Shown in pieces: positions 52,536 through 60,839 of a stretch of 64,000 bases of DNA. Numbering within the stretch: the first letter of the stretch is position 1; each line of letters opens with the position of its first letter. Source of the stretch: Mitsuokella sp047974105 (GTDB taxonomy: Bacteria; Bacillota; Negativicutes; Selenomonadales; Selenomonadaceae); the NCBI RefSeq assembly GCF_047974105.1, contig NZ_JBHYRS010000004.1:1-64000 (forward strand). Reading direction: 5' to 3'. The position numbers and the translations under genes are program-made. Under the pieces are notes generated by a model. It had not been told where the DNA came from. It worked only from the letters and a program-made list of their open reading frames with translations, and searched no databases.

Positions 52536-53504
52536 ATGCAACTTTCCATCTGCACCGATGTTTTCGGCAAAATTCCGTTTACGGAGATGCTCGATAAAGT
52601 CAAAGACTATGGTCTCGATGCCATCGAGCTCACGACCGGCGGCTGGGGCGGCTGCTTCTTCGTCCCGTCTGCCGAAGAACTCGTCAAGAATGCCAGCAAG
52701 CGCAAGGCCTTCCTGAAGGAAATCGAAGCGCGCGGCCTTAAGATTTCAGCCCTGAACTGCTCGGGCAATCCACTTGTCAACAACGCCATGGGCCGCGCCC
52801 ACAGCAAGACCATCCACGATACGGCCGAACTCGCCGGCCTGCTCGGTGTCAAGACGATCGTCACGATGTCGGGTCTTCCCGAAGCAGCACCTGGCGACAC
52901 CACGCCGAACTGGATCACCTCGACCATTTCCTGGCCGGACTTCAATGGCCGCAATTACATGCGCGACGCTGTAAAATACCAGTGGGAAGTGGCGGGCAAA
53001 TGGTGGCAGGAATACGCTGCCTTCGCCAGGGAAAACGGTGTCGAGAAAATCGCCATCGAGGAATTCCCGTGCCAGCTCGTCTACAATGTGCGCTCGCTCA
53101 AGAAACTCATCGAAGTCACGGGGCCGGAGCTCGGCAAAATGATTGGCATGAACCTCGATCCTTCACACCTGATGATTCAGGGAGCTGAGCCGATTGCCGC
53201 TGCCCGCGCCCTTGGCAATAAGATTTTCTACGTCCATGGCAAGGATGCCCGCATCGAGCGCGGTCTTGCCGATGTCGACGGCCTGCTCGAGAATCTGCCG
53301 GTCGACCAGTCGGCAAAACGCACCTGGAACTATGTCGGCGTCGGCTGCGGCCGCGACCTGCAGTGGTGGAAGGAATTCTTCTCCGTAGTCCACATGATGG
53401 GCTACAACGGCTATGTCTCCCTTGAAATGGAAGACCTCACCATGAGCACGGAAGCCGGCCTTGCCACCTCCATTGATGCTCTGAAACAGACCATCAGCCG
53501 TTAA
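52536..53504 (+). CDS. TIM-barrel sugar isomerase/epimerase of unknown substrate
   Basis: 322 residues, xylose-isomerase-like TIM barrel (AP endonuclease 2 family). Metal-binding acidic and histidine residues are seen at strand ends: VEKIAIEEFPCQ (Glu), MIGMNLDPSHLMIQG (Asp, His), KIFYVHGKDARIERG (His, Asp) and GYVSLEMEDLTM (Glu). Also ISALNCSGNPL near the first third. It does not look like IolE (inosose dehydratase), and differs from the IolI encoded nearby. The position between iolT and the RpiB-like gene suggests that it acts on a keto-inositol or the keto-acid derived from it. A related family includes 3-keto-glycoside lyases. Confidence 0.82.
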   Translation: MQLSICTDVFGKIPFTEMLDKVKDYGLDAIELTTGGWGGCFFVPSAEELVKNASKRKAFLKEIEARGLKISALNCSGNPLVNNAMGRAHSKTIHDTAELAGLLGVKTIVTMSGLPEAAPGDTTPNWITSTISWPDFNGRNYMRDAVKYQWEVAGKWWQEYAAFARENGVEKIAIEEFPCQLVYNVRSLKKLIEVTGPELGKMIGMNLDPSHLMIQGAEPIAAARALGNKIFYVHGKDARIERGLADVDGLLENLPVDQSAKRTWNYVGVGCGRDLQWWKEFFSVVHMMGYNGYVSLEMEDLTMSTEAGLATSIDALKQTISR

Positions 53505-53705
53505 TCTCTCTTGATTAACGCTCCAACTTTTGACTTCCCAACTTTTATCGCTTTATTTTGTAAAACCCCGCTTTATTTCCTTTCGACAGGGACTCGTTCC
53601 CTGTCTTTTCTTTTGCCCGTTTTGCAGCGGACCTATGTTATAATGAAGGAAAGATATTTTTGTTATTTTGCCTGACAGTATAATGACAGGACAGGAGGAA
53701 CCATC

Positions 53706-54167
53706 ATGAAAATTGCAATGGCCAATGACCACGCCGGCACGAAACTCAAGAACGAGATCAAGGCGTACCTTGAGAGCGAAGGACATGAAGTCAAGGATTT
53801 TGGCACGTACGACGAGGAATCGTGCGACCTTTCGGATTTTGTCTATCCGGCAGCCCTTGCCGTCGCGAAGGGCGAATGCGACCGCGGCATTTTTGTCGAC
53901 GGCGTCGGCTACGGCAGTGCGATGATTGCCAACAAACTGCGCGGCATTTTCGCCGTGGTCTGTCAGGACCCGTTCTGCGCAGCGCTTGCCCGCCAGCATA
54001 ATGACAGCAATGTTCTCTGCCTCGGCGGCAAGATCATCGGCCCGGCCATCGCCATGGAAATCGTCAAGACCTGGATGCACACGGACCCGCTGACGGCCGA
54101 AAAATACCGCCGCCGCGTCAAGAAAGTCCAGGAAATCGACGCGAAGCACTGCGTCGCCGTAAAATAA
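53706..54167 (+). CDS. RpiB/LacAB-family isomerase-like protein with replaced active-site residues
   Basis: 153 residues. Fold markers: MKIAMANDHAGTKLKNEIKAYL, HEVKDFGTYDEESCDLSDF, IANKLRGIFAVVCQDPFCAALARQHNDSNVLCLGG. In RpiB the catalytic base is a cysteine in CGTGxG; here the stretch is FVDGVGYGSAMIANK, so residue 65 is aspartate and the threonine is valine. The ring-opening histidine before DPF is glutamine (Q87). So it is unlikely to be a plain ribose-5-phosphate isomerase; LacA/LacB or an unknown keto-sugar isomerase are alternatives. AGGAGG precedes the ATG. It follows the TIM-barrel gene by 200 bp and ends the plus-strand series. Confidence 0.82.
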   Translation: MKIAMANDHAGTKLKNEIKAYLESEGHEVKDFGTYDEESCDLSDFVYPAALAVAKGECDRGIFVDGVGYGSAMIANKLRGIFAVVCQDPFCAALARQHNDSNVLCLGGKIIGPAIAMEIVKTWMHTDPLTAEKYRRRVKKVQEIDAKHCVAVK

Positions 54168-54194
54168 ACCGACACTCGAATAAAACTGCACAAA

Positions 54195-54230
54195 AAAGAA
54201 GGCGTCACCCATGCGGGCGGCGCCTTTTCT
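54195..54230 (+). terminator. Terminator after the RpiB-like gene
   Basis: The stem AAGGCG / CGCCTT (54199-54204, 54221-54226) with further G/C pairing inside is followed by TTCT. Confidence 0.6.
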
Positions 54231-54344
54231 ATGGAAATATGCTGCAATATATTTCCAAGACTATATGAAATTGGGAAGTGTTTAGGGAATTTAGAAAGTG
54301 AATGCGTCCGTCGGAACGTCAATACGGTTGAAACTGCTGGTGTC

Positions 54345-55355
54345 TCAGTCGTAGAAAGCCGGTTTTTCCTGTGCTGGCTTGATTTCTTCAACTTTGCCGC
54401 TCGTCTGTGCACGGACAAGGGCATCGGCCGTGATGGCTGCGAGATAGCCATCCCAGGCATTCGGGCCGCCGATGACTTCTTTTGCTGCGTCGTTGACCCA
54501 GTTCTGGACCTCATCATCGTAAGCATCGTGGAAGCGTACGAAGCAGTCCGTATCGATGGTCTGCGTGATCTGTGCGTTCTTGCGATACGTCGGATAAAGC
54601 GGCTGCGGCATCTCGATGACACCGTCTTCGCAGACGACATGGCAGTTGATATCATAACCGAACTTGCAGTTGACGAAAACTTCATCTTCTACGACAATGC
54701 CGCTCTTCGTCTGCAGGATCATGAGCTGCGGGTCAGCGAGTTCCTTATGCGCATATTTCGTGACTTTCGGCATGATGACCTGAGCCGAAACGAAATCGTC
54801 GTTGACGAGCCAATGCGTAACATCGATTTCATGAATGGCCGTATCATGAACAGCCATAGCCGTCGTGTAGCTGTCCGGCACTTCCGGATTGCGGTGCGTG
54901 CAGTGCAGCAGAAGCGGCGAGCCGTATTCACCGGAATCAAGGGCTGCCTTGACTTCGTTGTAGCCTTTATCATAGCGGCGCATGAAACCGAGCTGAATCA
55001 GGTGTTTGCCGGATTTGACTTCGGCATCGATGACTTCGAGGCAATCCTCAGCCGTCGTGCAGAGCGGTTTCTCGCAGAAAATACGCTTGCCAGCCTTGAT
55101 GGCCATGAGCAGAGCTTCTTTATGAGCAAAGCCCGGCGTAACGATGAAGACAGCATCGACTGCAGGATCGTTGATGAGGTCTGCTTCGTTCTTGTATTTC
55201 TTGCAGTTCGGGCCGGCAATGGCTGCACCCTTCTCGACGAGGGCATCGACCATATCGGCAACAGCGACGACTTCTGCGCCCTGCGTGCGGTTCGTCAGAC
55301 GATCAATATGACTGCGGCCCATGCCGCCACAACCGATAACACCTACATGTAACAT
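54345..55355 (-). CDS. iolG: Inositol 2-dehydrogenase (IolG type, copy 2)
   Basis: 336 residues, Gfo/Idh/MocA. Rossmann motif VGVIGCGGMGRSHIDRL; catalytic lysine in RIFCEKPLCTTAED; LIQLGFMRRYDKGY; LLHCTHRNPEVPDSYTTAMAVHDTAIHEIDVTHWLVNDDF; GPNAWDGYLAAIT; end KPAFYD. It matches Bacillus IolG as well as copy 1 does, with WLVND as in that enzyme. It is the second gene of a two-gene unit with iolI, 80 bp downstream of it. One copy may oxidise a different inositol isomer, for example D-chiro-inositol, or run in reverse after IolI. Confidence 0.9.
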   Translation of the reverse strand: MLHVGVIGCGGMGRSHIDRLTNRTQGAEVVAVADMVDALVEKGAAIAGPNCKKYKNEADLINDPAVDAVFIVTPGFAHKEALLMAIKAGKRIFCEKPLCTTAEDCLEVIDAEVKSGKHLIQLGFMRRYDKGYNEVKAALDSGEYGSPLLLHCTHRNPEVPDSYTTAMAVHDTAIHEIDVTHWLVNDDFVSAQVIMPKVTKYAHKELADPQLMILQTKSGIVVEDEVFVNCKFGYDINCHVVCEDGVIEMPQPLYPTYRKNAQITQTIDTDCFVRFHDAYDDEVQNWVNDAAKEVIGGPNAWDGYLAAITADALVRAQTSGKVEEIKPAQEKPAFYD

Positions 55356-55435
55356 GATAATTCCTCCCAGCTTTATTTTAAAAATTGATATAGCTACTGA
55401 AATCTTTTGTGTGGATTCGGACTTCAGCTTATGAC

Positions 55436-56272
55436 TCAGTCAAAATTTCTCTTGATGACGGCTTCGGATTTTTCCTTGCCGATGCGGTAAACATCCTCTG
55501 GGTCCATCTTGTAGTATTCCGGACGGAAGAGTTCAAGCGATACGACGTCTTCCTTCCAGCCGATTTTCTTCAGAGTCTGGAAGATGGCATCGAGATCGAT
55601 GCAGCCATCGCCCGGCCATACGCGGTCTTCATCGAGCAGCGAACCAATCGGGAAATCCTCAGTATCGTTGAGATGAACGATGAAGATCTTCTTGCCATCG
55701 GCCTTGGCAAGGTCCTCAAGCTTCGAGCCCATGCCATGGAAGTGGAAGCAGTCGAGCGTGATGCCGACATTGTCCATATCGACATCCTGGATGACGGACC
55801 AGGCTTCGCCAAACGTGTTGATGGAAGCAGCCGGATGGCCGATGAATTCGACGGAGATGCGCATGCCGTACTCAGCAGCGATGGCGCCCATTTCCTTGAG
55901 GCTCTTGACTGCGGATTTATGGATTTCCTGACGCGTGACTTTCTTGAGGTCGACCGTCGGCACCGTGATGACGGTCTTGCAGCCGATTTTCTTGCCCCAT
56001 TCGCACATCTGGCGCAGCTCCTGCAGCACCTTCTGATAATCTTCCGGTGTGCGGTTGTTGAAGAAGCACAGCGTGTTGAAAGCCAGTGGTTTGACCTTAT
56101 GGCTCTTGAACCAGGCGGCCAGATCATCGATCGTATGGTTCTTGAGATAATTCGGAATGCCGTCCATCGTGCGCGGCTCGATCATGTCGTAGCCGTACTT
56201 TTCGCAAAGCTCAAGGTCTTTTTCAAGGCTGGATTTTTCGAGGCAGGTTGCCTGATTCATGCTTAATTTCAT
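55436..56272 (-). CDS. iolI: 2-keto-myo-inositol isomerase
   Basis: 278 residues, xylose-isomerase-like TIM barrel. LSMNQATCLEKSSLEKDLELCEKYGYDMIEPRTMD at the N-terminus, KPLAFNTLCFFNNR, ISVEFIGHPAASINTFGEAW, GITLDCFHFHGMGS, KIFIVHLNDTEDFPIGSLLDEDRVWPGDGCIDLDAI and VSLELFRPEYYK follow Bacillus IolI closely (Glu, Asp, His, Glu metal ligands kept). IolI interconverts 2-keto-myo-inositol and 1-keto-D-chiro-inositol. It forms a unit with the downstream iolG and has its own promoter, with an AraC-type box that is shared with the iolT gene at 57562-58971. Confidence 0.92.
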   Translation of the reverse strand: MKLSMNQATCLEKSSLEKDLELCEKYGYDMIEPRTMDGIPNYLKNHTIDDLAAWFKSHKVKPLAFNTLCFFNNRTPEDYQKVLQELRQMCEWGKKIGCKTVITVPTVDLKKVTRQEIHKSAVKSLKEMGAIAAEYGMRISVEFIGHPAASINTFGEAWSVIQDVDMDNVGITLDCFHFHGMGSKLEDLAKADGKKIFIVHLNDTEDFPIGSLLDEDRVWPGDGCIDLDAIFQTLKKIGWKEDVVSLELFRPEYYKMDPEDVYRIGKEKSEAVIKRNFD

Positions 56273-56328
56273 TTCTTATGCTCCCTTTCTTTATTCTTTG
56301 AGCTGTTTTTCTCTCATTTGATGGTTTA

Positions 56329-56368
56329 AGTATACCGCTATTTTCAGAATATTACTTTCTCGTTTCTG
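56329..56368 (-). promoter_or_regulatory. iolI promoter with AraC-type activator box
   Basis: On the minus strand a 29-bp box (56368-56340: CAGAAA, 5 variable bases, AAAGTAATATTCTGAAAAT) is followed after 5 bases by the -10 hexamer TATACT (56334-56329). No -35 hexamer is present; the box occupies its place, as for activators that contact sigma. An equivalent box at the same distance lies upstream of iolT copy 2. Confidence 0.65.
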
Positions 56369-56380
56369 CTTCCTTTCCAG

Positions 56381-56414
56381 CAAAAAAAAGAGTGCAGGCC
56401 GCTCGGCTTGCACT
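56381..56414 (-). terminator. Terminator of the inositol-cluster AraC gene
   Basis: The stem AGTGCA-g-GCCG / CGGC-t-TGCACT (56391-56414) is followed on the minus strand by CTTTTTTTTG. It separates the AraC gene from iolI. Confidence 0.85.
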
Positions 56415-56449
56415 TTTCTGCAAAAAGAGAATGGCTGATGCCAGATCCC

Positions 56450-57355
56450 TTACTTATGAATGTTGGATGCTAACGTGTTGAGGTTCTTAAATTGATGTTC
56501 TCCGACCTTCGCCTTGCGGTAGTTCTGTGGCGACATTCCTGCAAAGCGTTTGAACTGATTGTTGAAGTAGCTGATATTATCGTAGCCAACGCGCACGCTG
56601 ACTTCTGTAATGGAAAGGTCCGAGGTCATCAGCAGCGTCTGCGCCTCGCCGATGCGCCGCCTGATGATGTACTGGATCGGCGGAAAGCCGAAAAATTTCT
56701 TAAACTGATGGGCAAAGCCCGAAACGCTCATATGTGAGCGTTCCGCTAACGCTTCTACGGTCAATTCCTCCATAAAATGACTGTCGATATAATCCTTGCA
56801 TTCGATGAGCAGCCGGTCCTTCTCACGCGCCGGCTGCTGGCGTTCATGCGGCAGCTGGTAAAGCAGGATCTCGATGAGGGCCGTGAGTACAGCCTGCGTG
56901 ATTTCACCATTTCGCGGCAGATCCTGGTCGACTTCCGTATAAAGCAATTGAAAAAGACTCTCAATCATTGAAGCGGCCGCTCCCGCATGGATGCGCGGCG
57001 AGACATCCTTAGCCACAAGAAAATTATCCGGCAGATTCGGCAGCGAAAGTCCCTTGACACCGCAATTATAGAAACGCAGTCCTTCCTCAGGGTCCGCGCT
57101 CTCGTCATGGAGCTTGCCCTGATTGTAAATCAGAATATCCCCCTTCTCTACCTCATAAAGCCGCCTGCCGATACGGATATTGCCGCGGCCGCTGCAGATA
57201 TACTGCAGTTCAAGATTGTGTTCATGGCAGTGTACGGCCGTCGGCGTGACCGTCTCCCGCTCATCATTGAAGCTGACATAGACAAGCTGTAGATTTTTCC
57301 ACGAGATACACGGTTCTAAAATATTTTTGTTCTGCTTGTAATAAATAACACCCAT
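56450..57355 (-). CDS. AraC-family regulator with N-terminal cupin domain (inositol cluster)
   Basis: 301 residues. The cupin-type sensor (about 35-150) has PTAVHCHEHNLELQYICSGRGNIRIGRRLYEVEKGDILIYNQGKLHDE in outline. The AraC domain (about 195-290) reads VEALAERSHMSVSGFAHQFKKFFGFPPIQYIIRRRIGEAQTLL and ITEVSVRVGYDNISYFNNQFKRFAGMSPQNYRK. It is encoded between iolT copy 2 and iolI, which both carry the shared box, so it is the first candidate to bind it. The start at 57355 is preferred, with AGGGTGA upstream; the GTG at 57364 lies within that site. Confidence 0.88.
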   Translation of the reverse strand: MGVIYYKQNKNILEPCISWKNLQLVYVSFNDERETVTPTAVHCHEHNLELQYICSGRGNIRIGRRLYEVEKGDILIYNQGKLHDESADPEEGLRFYNCGVKGLSLPNLPDNFLVAKDVSPRIHAGAAASMIESLFQLLYTEVDQDLPRNGEITQAVLTALIEILLYQLPHERQQPAREKDRLLIECKDYIDSHFMEELTVEALAERSHMSVSGFAHQFKKFFGFPPIQYIIRRRIGEAQTLLMTSDLSITEVSVRVGYDNISYFNNQFKRFAGMSPQNYRKAKVGEHQFKNLNTLASNIHK

Positions 57356-57479
57356 TTGACTCACCCTAAATAAAAAAACCGGTCCGCCTTATTTCTGCGA
57401 AATCGATGTCCGTTCTCCCTCTTTCTTTCATTCTAACAATCCGCATCACGCATTGACAAGAGATATTCTGCACAATCCT

Positions 57480-57527
57480 AAGAAAAAAGAAAGTCTCCCC
57501 GTGCCAATAGCACAGGAAGACTTTCTA
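57480..57527 (-). terminator. Terminator of iolT copy 2
   Basis: A 9-bp outer inverted repeat AGAAAGTCT / AGACTTTCT (57489-57497, 57519-57527) with inner GTGC/GCAC pairing is followed on the minus strand by CTTTTTTCTTAGG. Confidence 0.85.
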
Positions 57528-57561
57528 AAGCGGGTATTTATAATAGAAGCATTGAAAGAAA

Positions 57562-58971
57562 TCAGGCTTTCTCTTCGCAGTTTACGCGGTCCTTCTCGCC
57601 ATGGTGACGGAAGTCATGCTCAATCTGCTCAAGCGAACGGCCGCGCGTCTCTGGTACGAATTTATAGACAAAGCCGAGACCTAAGAGACCGACAGCTGCA
57701 AAGATGAAGAACGTAGCCGAAAGGCCGAAGGAATACAGCAGCGACGGGAAGACCGAGCCGATGCAGAAATTCGTGAGCCAGAGGCAGAGGACGGCACAGC
57801 CCATGCCCATGCCGCGGATGCGCAGCGGGAAGAGCTCCGACAGCAGCAGCCAGGTAACCGGGGAAAGGAAGCCCTGCTGGAAGAACAGGAACGTAACCGT
57901 CAGGGAAAGAACGACAAACGGCAGAATGGACGTGCCTGCAAGAACGTTCGAGAAAATACCGATGGCACAGAGGCAGGCCATCGTGCCAATCTGGCCCGTC
58001 ATAATGAGCGGACGGCGGCCATGACGCGTCATAAGCCACATACCAAAAATCGTAGCGGCAACCGAAATCGTACCATTGGCGATATTGCCAATAAGGGCTG
58101 CTTCCGTTGAGAAGCCTGCCTGCGTCAGAATCTGCGTACCATAATACATGATGGAGTTGACGCCCGAAATCTGCTGGCAGATGGATACGCCCATGCCGAT
58201 GAAGACGATGCGGCGGATCCAAGGCGTAGCGAGGTCCTTGTAGCTGGCTTTATCAAGATGCTGCTCGGCACTGATGTTATCCTGAATCTCATTGAGTTCG
58301 GCAATGGCCTGACGCTCATCGCGGATTTTCTTCAGGACTTTCATGGCATCGCTGACGCGGCCCTGCAGCAAAAGCCAGCGCGGGCTCTCCGGCATCACGA
58401 GCATGCCGAACCAGAGCACGACAGCCGGAATGGAAGCAAGTGCGAGCATGTAGCGCCAGATATGGCCGACTTCACCAAACGTGATGCCAAGAATAGCATT
58501 TAAGATGAAGGCTAAGAGCTGTCCGGAGACAATCATGAGCTCGTTCTGCGTGACCATGCGGCCGCGCCGGTCAGCCGGAGCCATCTCAGCGAGATAGGCA
58601 GGAACTGTGACGGAAGCACCGCCGACGGCCAGACCGAGGATGAAGCGGAAGGCAATGAGGATGCCTGCAGTCGGTGCCAGCGAGCAGCCGATTGCTGCAC
58701 AGAAGAAGACGACGGCTAAGCAAAGAAGCATCTTGCGGCGCCCTTCTGCATCGGAAAGACGTCCGCCAAAGAACGAACCAATCGCTGCGCCGAACAGCAG
58801 GCCGCTGGCGACGAAGCCTTCAAGTGCCGGTGTCAGATTGAGCTGATCCGGACGGGCCATAAAAGCAAGCGCGCCGTTGATGACGCCAGTATCATAACCG
58901 AAGAGCAGTCCGCCGAATGTCGAAATGACGGTGACTCGTTTGAGGAACTTTTGATGACTTACCTCTGCCAT
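57562..58971 (-). CDS. iolT: Major facilitator sugar/inositol transporter (IolT type, copy 2)
   Basis: 469 residues, 12 membrane segments. ISTFGGLLFGYDTGVINGALAFMARPDQLNLTPALEGFVASGLLFGAAIGSFFGGRLSD, GGASVTVPAYLAEMAPADRRGRMVTQNELMIVSGQLLAF, GVSICQQISGVNSIMYYGTQIL and PETRGRSLEQIEHDF run parallel to Bacillus IolT over the whole length. It is closer to that protein than the copy at 51044 is, for instance in QQISGVNSIMYYGT (copy 1 has TRFTGVNTIMFYGT). The two copies may serve different inositol isomers. The promoter carries the AraC-type box. Confidence 0.9.
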   Translation of the reverse strand: MAEVSHQKFLKRVTVISTFGGLLFGYDTGVINGALAFMARPDQLNLTPALEGFVASGLLFGAAIGSFFGGRLSDAEGRRKMLLCLAVVFFCAAIGCSLAPTAGILIAFRFILGLAVGGASVTVPAYLAEMAPADRRGRMVTQNELMIVSGQLLAFILNAILGITFGEVGHIWRYMLALASIPAVVLWFGMLVMPESPRWLLLQGRVSDAMKVLKKIRDERQAIAELNEIQDNISAEQHLDKASYKDLATPWIRRIVFIGMGVSICQQISGVNSIMYYGTQILTQAGFSTEAALIGNIANGTISVAATIFGMWLMTRHGRRPLIMTGQIGTMACLCAIGIFSNVLAGTSILPFVVLSLTVTFLFFQQGFLSPVTWLLLSELFPLRIRGMGMGCAVLCLWLTNFCIGSVFPSLLYSFGLSATFFIFAAVGLLGLGFVYKFVPETRGRSLEQIEHDFRHHGEKDRVNCEEKA

Positions 58972-59443
58972 AATTGCATTACCCCTCTCAATAATCTTGT
59001 AATTTCTTTCTTTTCTTTCTATAGAATATAGATGAGCTCATATCGGAAAACCTCAGCGGTTTTTGTTTACATGCTTTATTATAGATGAATTTTCAGAATA
59101 ATACTTCACGATTTCTGTCTCATTTCGAATTAGAAAACGTTATCTTTACTATCCTTTTATATTATTCTGCAAGACATTGTTCGCAAATTCTCGTTTTCAT
59201 CCATTTTACGCTCTATATTCCATCACACTTGCTCATTCTTTCGGCCGACCGCAAGATTCTATAGTCAGCATGCTCATACAGTGCGTCACACCTGCTATAT
59301 CCCTGTACTTTTCAAAAAATTACGCCAAAAAATTGAAGAATATCACCGTTTGCGCATGGTATAATAAACGTAAAGTTAATCAAGAAGGACAACACAGATA
59401 ACAAATAGTTGTCCAATAGCAGTCAGGAAAGGCGGTTATCACA
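58972..59443. other. 472-bp divergent control region between iolT copy 2 and the IdhA-type dehydrogenase
   Basis: No credible gene. It contains the AraC-type box and -10 of iolT copy 2 (59078-59117). For the plus-strand dehydrogenase it has an extended -10 (TGGTATAAT) about 70 bp before the ATG at 59444. AGGAAAGGCGG is the ribosome site of that gene. The stretch of about 200 bp in between shows nothing I can identify. Confidence 0.6.
59078..59117 (-). promoter_or_regulatory. iolT copy 2 promoter with AraC-type activator box
   Basis: On the minus strand a 29-bp box (59117-59089: CAGAAA, 5 variable bases, AAGTATTATTCTGAAAAT) is followed after exactly 5 bases by TATAAT (59083-59078). 23 of the 29 positions match the box upstream of iolI, and the distance to the -10 is the same. 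No -35 hexamer is present. Confidence 0.65.
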
Positions 59444-60469
59444 ATGATTAAAGTTGGTATTATCGGCGCAGGTCGTATCGGTCACGTACATGGCGAAAGC
59501 ATTTCGAAGTTCGTCAAGAATGCAACGGTCAAGACGATTGCAGATCCGTTTATGAATGAAAAGACGGAAGCTTGGGCAAAATCCCTCGGCGTTGAGAAGA
59601 CGACGAAAGACTACCATGAAATCCTGAACGACCCAGAAATCAAGGCAGTTCTGATTTGCGCTTCCACGGACCAGCATTCCCCGCTCTCCATCGAAGCTCT
59701 GCGTGCCGGTAAGCATGTATTCTGCGAGAAACCGATTGACCACGATGTCAATAAGATTAAGGAAGTTCTCGATGTTGTCAAAGAGACGGGCATGAAATAT
59801 CAGGTTGGTTTCAACCGTCGTTTCGACCACAACTTCAAGGCTATCCGCGATGCTGTTGTTGCTGGCAAAGTCGGCAAACAGCAGATCATCAAGATCACGT
59901 CGCGTGACCCGGAGCCGCCTTCCATTGACTATGTAAAAGTTTCCGGCGGTATCTTCCTCGACATGACGATTCATGATTTCGATATGGTTCGTTACCTCTC
60001 CGGCGCAGAAGTCGAAGAAGTTTATGCAGAAGGTTCCGTAACGGTTGATCCGGAAATCGGCAAAGCAGGCGATATCGATACGGCTGTCATCACGCTGAAA
60101 CTCGATAACGGTGCAACGGCTGTCATCGATAACTGCCGTGCAGCTTGCTATGGTTACGATCAGCGCGCTGAAGTATTCGGCTCCAAGGGCTGCGTCGCCA
60201 TCTCCAACGATTCCGACTCCAACGCTGTTTACAGCTGCAAAGACGGCGTCATCGCTGAGAAACCGATGTTCTTCTTCCTCGAGCGCTACATGATGGCTTA
60301 TGCAAACGAAGTCAACCAGTTCGTCGAAGCAATCGTCAACGACACGCCGACCCCGGTCAACGCAAACGATGGCCTGCAGCCGGTACTCATCGGCCTCGCT
60401 GCTAAGAAGTCCGTCGAAGAGCATCGTCCGGTCAAAGTTGCAGAGATCCGTGCTCAGTACGGCCTTTGA
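59444..60469 (+). CDS. Inositol 2-dehydrogenase of the rhizobial IdhA type
   Basis: 341 residues, Gfo/Idh/MocA. Rossmann motif VGIIGAGRIGHVHGESI; catalytic lysine in HVFCEKPIDHDVNKI; QVGFNRRFDHNFKAI; KITSRDPEPPSIDYVKVSGGIFLDMTIHDFDMVRYLSG and NCRAACYGYDQRAEVFGSKG in outline. This pattern (SRDP..P, SGGIFxDMTIHDFD, YGYDQRxEVxGSKG) is that of the rhizobial inositol 2-dehydrogenases and differs from the Bacillus-type iolG copies here. So the island has two enzyme subtypes for the same or related inositol oxidation. Monocistronic, with a terminator. Confidence 0.88.
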   Translation: MIKVGIIGAGRIGHVHGESISKFVKNATVKTIADPFMNEKTEAWAKSLGVEKTTKDYHEILNDPEIKAVLICASTDQHSPLSIEALRAGKHVFCEKPIDHDVNKIKEVLDVVKETGMKYQVGFNRRFDHNFKAIRDAVVAGKVGKQQIIKITSRDPEPPSIDYVKVSGGIFLDMTIHDFDMVRYLSGAEVEEVYAEGSVTVDPEIGKAGDIDTAVITLKLDNGATAVIDNCRAACYGYDQRAEVFGSKGCVAISNDSDSNAVYSCKDGVIAEKPMFFFLERYMMAYANEVNQFVEAIVNDTPTPVNANDGLQPVLIGLAAKKSVEEHRPVKVAEIRAQYGL

Positions 60470-60579
60470 TTCAGACCTTACATGTATCATCAATCCTAGT
60501 ATCTTAGTATCCTAACCTAGTGATTGAAATTCCTTCGTTCCTCTCCATACGGCACCCCCTGCCGTATGTTCCATACCAA

Positions 60580-60612
60580 ATAAAAAAGGACCCTTCCCGG
60601 GGTCCTTTTTTT
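60580..60612 (+). terminator. Terminator of the IdhA-type dehydrogenase gene
   Basis: The stem GGACCC / GGGTCC (60588-60593, 60600-60605) is flanked by AAAAAA and TTTTTTT. A second perfect hairpin CATACGGC / GCCGTATG (60546-60553, 60561-60568) stands just before it. Confidence 0.88.
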
Positions 60613-60839
60613 ATGGCAAAAATACAGACATTTTTTTAGGCAATACATCTCCTCTTGTTAAAATGTAATGTGTTATATATTGGGTATATTTTGATGTATC
60701 TATGATAAAATGTTTGCGTTCTTTCCCTCATTCTGCTAAAATAGAGTCAGTTAATGATAGGATTCATATAAAATATCACGAGCATAGGGGCTGCAGCACA
60801 CGCTGCGGCACCTCTATCGTTTTAACAGGAGGGGTATCA
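60613..60839. other. Control region of the AraC gene at 60840
   Basis: About 230 bp. A minor frame extending the AraC gene 46 codons upstream exists, but a strong ribosome site (AGGAGGGG) directly before a TTG codon argues that this stretch is leader. I see no clear promoter hexamers. Confidence 0.45.

Noticed and set aside
52536..53504. Calling the TIM-barrel protein IolE
   Set aside because: The IolE landmarks that I recall, such as the GWRNDD start and the YHHHLGT motif, are absent, and the length is greater.
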